Source: Raphanus sativus
Lineage: Eukaryota; Streptophyta; Magnoliopsida; Brassicales; Brassicaceae
DNA length: 64,000 bases
Reading direction: 5' to 3'
Assembly (NCBI RefSeq): GCF_000801105.2
Contig: NC_079516.1
Span: 27,999,043 to 28,063,042, forward strand
The notes below the pieces were generated by a model. It was not told the DNA's origin. It did not search any database and saw nothing but the letters and a program-made list of their open reading frames with translations. Position 1 is the stretch's first letter; the number at the start of each line of letters is the position of its first letter. A program made the translations under genes and the position numbers. Shown here one piece after another: positions 57,199 through 64,000 of the stretch.

Positions 57199-59414
57199 TT
57201 TATCTTTTGATTCACATATTTTATATACATGTTGTATATTATTTAAGATTTATAATATAAAAAAAGTTAGAATGATTCGGAACCAAAAAAAATTAACCCA
57301 GACAAAAAAAAATCAAATACCTACTTAGATCCAAATGTTGAGAACTCGAAGAACTCATACCTGAAACGAACAGATTTATACTCGACCCAGTAAGCTAAAT
57401 TTTAAACATAATATCTTTTGTTATATTTTTAATTCATTTTTTGGGTTGGTGAGATTTACTATTTATTCGGAAGATTTTTGGCTAACATAATGGTATATAT
57501 TCGTAGGTTTCTTTTTTTCTGAAAAGAAAAAAAAATTGGGTCTTGATTAAATTTATCTTATATAACAAATTGCTACTATAAATAATTTTTATAAAAACTA
57601 ATTTGTAACAGTAATATCATTTTTGTTATAAATTAGTATATCATGGTTTATAGGTTCAAAGTATAGAGTTAGTCGTCTTTATAGTATTGCTAATATTGAT
57701 AGATGCAAATTAATGAATACAGATAATATATTGTATTATTAGTAATCTGTCGTATAGTATTATATGTTAGTAGATGTATTATTAATAATCTATCTTATAG
57801 TATAATATGCTAGCAAATGTATCTAGCTTATAATAAAATATATGCAATATAAGGAAACATGCGTAGTGGATATAATAATAAGGTAAGAAGTGAAAAACTA
57901 TGGTAATGGTTGATATTAGTTATTTATAAAAAGACATGTCTAATAATAAGTAGATTAGTATAACATTAATTACATAAGGTCCAATTTTAAAATCCACCTA
58001 AAAGAAGTTGTAATGTTTCTGTTTTAATAAGATAGATAACATATCAAAATTATGAACTAAGCAATATGTATAAGATTAAATCAACTTTCTATGTGATCTA
58101 AACAAGAGAAATTATAACTCTGATTCTAAAATTACTTATGCTTCATAAAATAGAAAGAAAATATGAAAAAATAGTATAAGATAGTTAATTAGAGCAACAA
58201 AATAGTACAGTATACAAGATGTGTGAACATGTCTTTAAACCTCTCTCCTCTGCATCTAATATTTTCTCTATTGCTTCTATCATATCTACTCGTAACTGTA
58301 TACAACTGCAAATGTTCGAGAAAAGCAGTTTTTTTATTTTATTTTGAGCGATTTGAAGCGATATGGGATGGTAAAAAATGTTTTCTATTATTGTTTTCAA
58401 ACGTTAACAACCCTATCATTCGCGAAAATCTGCAGGTGATAGCGGGAAACCAATCAACCCACGAGAAAACAAAATCTGATAGGGTCCCCCGATCCACACT
58501 GATATTTTGCGTTTAGATTTTTTGATCTATACTTTTACCCAGCCCTACTAGTACTCACCTCTGATCTGACTGCAAACGAGCAAGGGATATGTTAAAAAAA
58601 GATGGTCTCATACAACAGGGCTCATCAATATAACTGATTTCATGTTTATTTATTTATTTCTGACTAACTACTAATTTTAAAAATTGATTACCCTACCCAA
58701 TTAGTGGAAAATGCAATATAAGTCCCTGTCACAGATAAATAAAGGAGAGAGTTTAGTTACTAAAAGTGTAAGGAAAGAGGATTACGGGCAGTCCATACGT
58801 TGCAACAAACTCTCCAAGATGGTTATAAGAGTCGCTTGTATAGTTGTTTTATTTGCTTTTTTCGTAACTTAGTTGTTTTTATTTGTTTTGTTCTGTACTT
58901 CTGTTTACTTCTCGCTTATCAAAATTTTGATGTCTCAAAGAGTCAAAGTTTAGACTTTAGAAATTTGATTTTGAATCTATTTTTTTCTTTCATTTCAAAA
59001 TATATGATGCTTAAGCTTAAAGGGCACATGCTAAAAACTAATTAAAACTGAAAATTACATGCATACTAAAAAAGTATCACAAATTATCAGAATAACTTAA
59101 TAGTTTGCAAAAAAAAAAAAAAAACTTAATAGTTTGCATGAGAAGAGAAATAACGCATTCCTCTCTTTTTCCTCCAAATGATTCACTAATCAAATACTTA
59201 ACTTTGAAAATGATACGTTTCATTGTTACAACTACCATTGATTCTATATCAGTTTTTAAAGCATTATACACACGTTACATGGAAAATCATACAGACTAAC
59301 AACAAAATAATTGAGTTCCAGACATTATTTGCATTAAACAAAAAGTGGAGTCATGTTCCGGACTTCGTTGATAGTCACGACTTGACAACCACGCCATTAG
59401 AATATTAAGTCTTA
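57199..59414. other. AT-rich stretch, probably Helitron body
   Basis: No gene. Frames at 58185-58516 and 58800-59045 have no recognisable domain and biased AT-rich composition. Part of this stretch is probably the body of the Helitron whose 3' end is at 57170. Confidence 0.4.
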
Positions 59415-59445
59415 CTAGAGGTTGACCCGCCCTCAAGAGGGCGGG
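59415..59445 (-). mobile_element. second Helitron 3' terminus (element extends to the right)
   Basis: The minus strand reads CCCGCCCTC-TT-GAGGGCGGG (59426-59445, perfect 9-bp stem), TCAACCT, CTAG (59415-59418), then T. It has the same structure as at 57170 but a different stem sequence, so it is a different Helitron family. The 5' end was not found. Confidence 0.75.
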
Positions 59446-61000
59446 TATATGTTTTGTTTAAAATTTTTTTTGCCTCATATAATATGTTTGTGTGGTTCTA
59501 TAATTATATTTTCGCGTGATATGAATTTAATAGAATATTTAGTTTTGTAAGTATATTAAATAGATCAAGTTTCATAAGTATGTATTTGTGTTATATACGT
59601 TTGTGAAATTATTTTTAATTGTTATTCATTAAGTGAAAAATATGTGATATTTTTTGTAGTTTCATATATGACAAAATATTTAATTTCCCACATTATATTT
59701 CTAAACTTAAGTAGGTGTGTTATTAAAAGATATAACAAATTATATAATCTATTCTATTTTTAATAATTTTTTCTTTAAAGGACGATATATTTGTTGTTTT
59801 ACATTTTTTTTAAGAAAATTAATTTTTTATATCTGTGTTTTTATAATTTTGGTATCTATTAAATATGTCAAGTTGCATAACTATACACTTACACCATATG
59901 TATTTTAAAAATTATATTTAAATATTTTTTTTTAAAAAGTTACAACATATTATATTTTTAATAGTTACGTGATCAAGAATATTTGTACCCAAAAACCTCA
60001 TCTTGGATCGACCCAAAAATCAAAATCTTACTCTTTAGACTTGGTTTATATATTTGAACGTTTCTTAAAGTGTTGTATCTGAAAATTAATATCAAACTCA
60101 ACCTGCAGCATAAATTGAACAAATTGAAAAAAAGGTTTGAAAATTCTTAGTATATTCTATTAAATATATGTATATATGTTTTTTTTTTTTTTGTCATCAA
60201 CAACACAGACTCATATATGTATATATGTAAATGGGTTAATATTGTTTTCACTAATTTTAAGTAAAATCATATTAAATAATTATTTTTTAATCAAATAACA
60301 TATTCAAAATCCGTTAAAGTGCATGAGTTTATATAAATATTTATTTCTATTAAAAGTCTACTTAAACCCCGATAAACACTACTTTTTACATCATCTGTTT
60401 TATTAATTATAATTTAACGTCTGTGTAAAATATTTAAAATTTGAATAAATTAATGTCTGTTTGAATAAATCATAATTTCTTGGATTGAGATGTAAATTAT
60501 GTTGTTATAGTGTAAATTCTAATAAATAGATTAGTAGGTTATAGTCAAACCAAAAAAAGAAACAATTATACATCTGAAAATGAGGAGGAGTAATATAACA
60601 ATTGACAATTGACACAAATGTTAAACTATTATTTTTATCATAATAGATAAAATCATAGCATTGCCATTTGGTATGAATTAAAATAAAAATAAAAAAATAA
60701 TAATAGTATTGATATTTCTAACCGTGGCTGAATATATTTTTTGGGAAGTGGGTTCCTAAAAATTTGGAACTAAAAATGGAGGTTGCAAAAGTTATTTTAT
60801 TGGAAAAGTTAGTTATGGTTTACAATTAACGTTGACAAAAAAGAAGTTATACAACTTGCTTTATATTTAAATTAAAAAAATAATTAGACATAACCTTGCA
60901 TCAATAGGTCATACTGCAAAATTAATAGAATAGATTTATAAATAAACAAATACTAAGTTTCGTCAAGTTCAAACCACCAATAAGAGTTGTAATGACGCTA
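59446..61000. other. AT-rich intergenic DNA upstream of the fucosyltransferase
   Basis: No gene. It probably includes the body of the Helitron ending at 59415. The last 60 bp hold a CTATATAAC TATA-like box (61001-61009), about 50 bp upstream of the fucosyltransferase ATG, a plausible core promoter with a short leader. Confidence 0.4.
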
Positions 61001-61056
61001 GCTATATAACTCTTTTGTATAATCTCTTCATCACAAGCGATCAAACAAAGGTCAAC

Positions 61057-62757
61057 ATGTATCACAAATTTCAGATCTCTGGCAAAGTTTTCATGGCTTT
61101 GGGTTTGAAGATGAAGATTCTGATAACAGTCCTCTTTACTAGCGTACTAATTTGGTCTACAGTGTTACTATCATCCTCAAACAACTTCAAGAACAATTTT
61201 CTTGATGATATATCCAACGGTAAAAAATACTCATCCATCTTTTGTGTTATACATTTAACTCGATGAATCCTCATTTTGACTTTACATTTTCATTTTCTCG
61301 TCATAGATTCAAAGGAAACACCGAGGGATAAACTGTTAGGTGGCCTTTTAACCGGTGATTTTGATGAAGGTTCTTGCCTGAGTAGGTATCATAAATCTTT
61401 GTTGTATCGCCAGCCTTCACCATACAAGCCTTCTGAATATCTCGTCTCTAAGCTTAGAAGATATGAGAGGCTACACAAGCGTTGCGGTCCAGACACAGAA
61501 GCTTACAAGAAAGCAACAGAAAATCTTGTTCGTGATGAGAATTATGCAAACAAATCTGTTGGTGAATGCAGATACATTGTGTGGGTCGCGGGTTACGGGC
61601 TTGGAAACAGAATGCTTACCCTTGCTTCTGTGTTCCTCTATGCTCTCTTGACAGAGAGAATCATTCTTGTTGACAACCGCAAAGATGTGAATGATATCTT
61701 ATGCGAGCCATTTCCAGGTACTTCATGGTTGCTTCCTCTTGACTTTCCATTGATGCATTATACTTATGCTTATAGCTACAACAAGGATTACCCTCGTTGC
61801 TACGGAACAATGGTGAACAATCATACCATCAACTCGACTTTTATCCCGAAGCATCTATATCTTCATAACCTCCATGATTCAAGGGATGAAGATAAGATGT
61901 TCTTCTGCGAAAAAGATCAAAGGTTGATCAACAAAGTCCCTTGGTTGATTATTCAAGCGAATGTTTACTTCGTTCCATCTCTATGGTTTAATCCAACATT
62001 CCAACCCGAACTGATGAAGCTGTTCCCTCAGAAAGATACCGTCTTTCACCACTTGGCTCGTTATCTTTTTCACCCGACGAATCAAGTTTGGGGTATGATC
62101 ACTAGGCACTACTATGCTCACTTATCAAGAGCAGACGAGACGCTCGGGATTCAAATACGGGTTTTCAGAAAAGACGCTGGATATTTCCAACACGTCATGG
62201 ACCAGATCGTGAGTTGTACACAAAGAGCAAAACTGTTGCCTGAATTGGCTACACAAGAAGAAACAGCACAAGTCAACATAACCTATACCCCGAAGGTTAA
62301 ATCTGTTCTTGTCACATCTCTGTATCCAGAGTACTCTGACAACTTAAAGAACATGTTTTGGGAGAGACCAAGTTCGACAGGAGAGATTATTCAAGTTAAT
62401 CAGCCAAGTGGAGAAAGGGTTCAGCAAACAGACAAGAAGCTTCACGACCAAAAGGCGCTTGCGGAGATATATCTTCTGAGTTTAACCGATAACATTGTCA
62501 CAAGTGCATGGTCTACGTTCGGATATGTTTCTTATAGCATTGGAGGATTAAAGCCATGGTTGCTTCATACACCAAGGGGTAACAAAACTCCTGATCCACC
62601 GTGTGTTCGATCCACGTCGATGGAGCCTTGTTACCTGACTCCTCCGTCTCATGGATGTGACGCTGACTGGGGAAAAAACTCGGGCAAGATTTTTCCCTTT
62701 GTTAAGAGCTGTGAGGATGTTGTATATAGTGGGCTCAAGCTACATGATGAGTTATAG
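61057..62757 (+). CDS. FUT: GT37 fucosyltransferase (FUT family, cell-wall glycan)
   Basis: A Golgi type II membrane enzyme that adds fucose from GDP-fucose to cell-wall glycans. Two exons (61057-61219, 61307-62757) give 537 residues, typical for the family. A short cytosolic tail is followed by one membrane anchor at about residues 19-39 (MKILITVLFTSVLIWSTVLL), then the stem and catalytic domain. Family motifs include LGGLLTGDFDEGSCLSRY, ECRYIVWVAGYGLGNRMLTL, HLARYLFHPTNQVWG, LGIQIRVFRKDAGYF and SAWSTFGYVSYSIGGLKPW. The start at 61057 is chosen because it gives the usual short tail; no upstream ATG is in frame. The Arabidopsis cluster at this locus includes arabinogalactan-protein fucosyltransferases (FUT4, FUT6) and others. 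Which one this matches is unresolved. It looks intact. Confidence 0.93.
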
Positions 62758-63165
62758 ATCTTGTTTATCATAGCTCATTTCATTAGAATACTGAGTTATT
62801 TAAACCAGAGGAGCAATGTTATATCTATTTTTATTTTCATCTATTAATAATCATCATTCCTTTTTTTTTTTAGTCACTATAATAGTCATCATTCCTAATG
62901 TTCAGTTTTTCTAAATTAAAATGCAAAAAAAAAAAAATCATGTTTTTATGCTTAATTGAAGATCTTACACTTTACAGTTTATAACTGAATGTATAAATAT
63001 GCTAATGCATAGAAACAACATACAAATGTCCAAATAACTGAGGAAAAATTCATCAAGGATGTAAGTAATGAGTTCTACCCTAAATCTTATTCACTCTCAT
63101 TGAGACACATGAAAAAAAGGCCATAGCCATACAAATACATAGAACATAGAAGACAACATAGTCTA
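62758..63165. other. 3' regions of convergent genes
   Basis: This 400-bp stretch separates the stop codons of the fucosyltransferase (plus) and the ARF gene (minus). It contains a duplicated TAATAATCATCATTCCT / TAATAGTCATCATTCCTA phrase (62844-62897) and nothing else of note. Confidence 0.6.
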
Positions 63166-64000
63166 TCAATACTTCACACCTCGTACAAGCCTTCTCTCGG
63201 AGGAATCACTCCGGAAACTACCAAGCGAACCAGATCGTACAGGTTTGTTAGGGACAGTTTTTGAGAGCCATTCAAGTCCCTCGTATAAGCCTTGCCCAGT
63301 GATGGCTGATGTTCCCTGTATAAACCTGCATCAATTATAAATATACAAAAAATATTTTGTTCATTTCCTTACCTCTAAATCTATTGTACATTAGAAAGAA
63401 TAACAGGAGACATTTTTGTTATTACCAACAGCGTTTGGTTAGGCCGTGCAGACCAAGGTTGTTGGCAACTTGGTCTACCGGTAGAGCATTTCTTGAATCT
63501 TGCTTGTTCGCAAAGACGAGTACGCATGCATCTTGTAGTTCATTCTGTACATTTTTTTTTTTGCCAATACAGAAAGTTCAAGAGGATAAATTTTTAAAAA
63601 TTCACTTTTGAAAAGAGCATTTTCATATGATTTTACATTGGTTAGTATTCGATGCAACTCATTACGAGCTTCTGATAACCTTGCAGTGTCACTGCTGTCC
63701 ACCACGAAGATGAGCCCTTGCGAGTTCTGAAAATAGTGTCTCCACAGTTTGCGAATCTGTTCAAATTTTCGCAGATCTATAAAATCGATTAAGAGGATAT
63801 AACTACAAGTCCTGGGTGATTATACATTTGTAGAGGTAGACGATAGAACCAAAAATGTAATAGACTAAACCATGGCTCTGTTTGTGTGTGGATTAGTCAA
63901 GTTTCAGAGAGATGAGTAAAAGATTAAATCGATAAGGAACTTACCTTCTCTTGTCCCCCTATATCCCATACAGTGAAATTGATGCCTTTGTATTCTACCG
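63166..64000 (-). CDS. ARFB1A: ADP-ribosylation factor GTPase, ARFB1-like (partial; 5' part beyond the window)
   Basis: A small GTPase of vesicle trafficking. Four exons are visible (63945-64000 partial, 63637-63756, 63426-63544, 63166-63325). They cover the G3 motif VWDIGGQEK, the core [23 protein letters not shown], the G4 motif NKQD and the G5-type [17 protein letters not shown]. The P-loop, N-terminal helix and myristoylation site are outside the window. The C-terminus is extended beyond that of class I ARFs by a Ser/Arg-rich tail ([19 protein letters not shown]), a feature I associate with Arabidopsis ARFB1A (At2g15310). That also fits the collinear neighbours. The match to ARFB1A is from memory. 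No disabling change was seen. Confidence 0.87.

Noticed and set aside
61071..61274. Minus-strand frame over the first fucosyltransferase exon.
   Set aside because: Antisense shadow of the membrane-anchor exon and intron.

Overview
This is plant nuclear DNA: genes have short GT-AG introns, intergenic DNA is AT-rich, and about two thirds of the window is transposable elements. The five conserved host genes are all close to Arabidopsis proteins, which together with the repeat families points to Brassicaceae, most likely Brassica or a close relative. From memory of Arabidopsis, the order ARFB1A - FUT cluster - NRPB3 - UGT73B on chromosome 2 (around At2g15310 to At2g15490) matches the right half of this window in reverse. 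The PABP next to a UGT73B gene recalls the duplicated block around At4g34110 to At4g34138.

Layout. 1-870 is non-genic. A degenerate LINE (about 875-2690) carries a Cassandra-type solo LTR with a 5S rRNA-like core. A nine-exon poly(A)-binding protein gene lies at 3408-6885 (-). A foldback MITE (7344-7740) is followed at once by a three-level nest of DNA transposons at 7744-26179. The outer element is PIF/Harbinger (TSD TTA, open transposase at 24007-25390). It is interrupted by a Mutator-like element (MULE-1, 8277-23945, 9-bp TSD ATGTATTTG) with a DUF1985 gene and a truncated MuDR gene. MULE-1 is in turn interrupted by a CACTA element (11824-20422, TSD TAG) with two nearly intact genes and a 684-bp triplicated array of hairpins.

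26183-32862 holds a possible small transposon, a second LINE fragment and a non-autonomous Helitron (29946-32862). Host genes UGT73B (33134-34798, -) and NRPB3 (36691-38040, -) follow. A second, complete MULE (MULE-2, 38781-48392, TSD TTTATTTTC) carries a MuDR-type transposase and, convergent to it, a DUF1985-Ulp1 protease gene. All of its non-coding space is filled with arrays of a palindromic ACGACTTA/TAAGTCGT motif. A Copia retrotransposon (49263-55300, -) is split by a Gypsy-type solo LTR (51717-53166). After a tract with two Helitron 3' ends and a MITE come a GT37 fucosyltransferase (61057-62757, +) and the 3' part of an ARF GTPase gene (63166-64000, -).

How the parts relate. The host genes are ordinary housekeeping or metabolic genes with no sign of joint action. 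The most interesting system is the pair of Ulp1/DUF1985-carrying MULEs. They share architecture (convergent transposase and DUF1985-Ulp gene), but each uses its own family of short palindrome-like motifs in introns, the intergenic spacer and the subterminal regions. MULE-1 has lost the distal halves of both genes. MULE-2 has all domains but a few disabling mutations.
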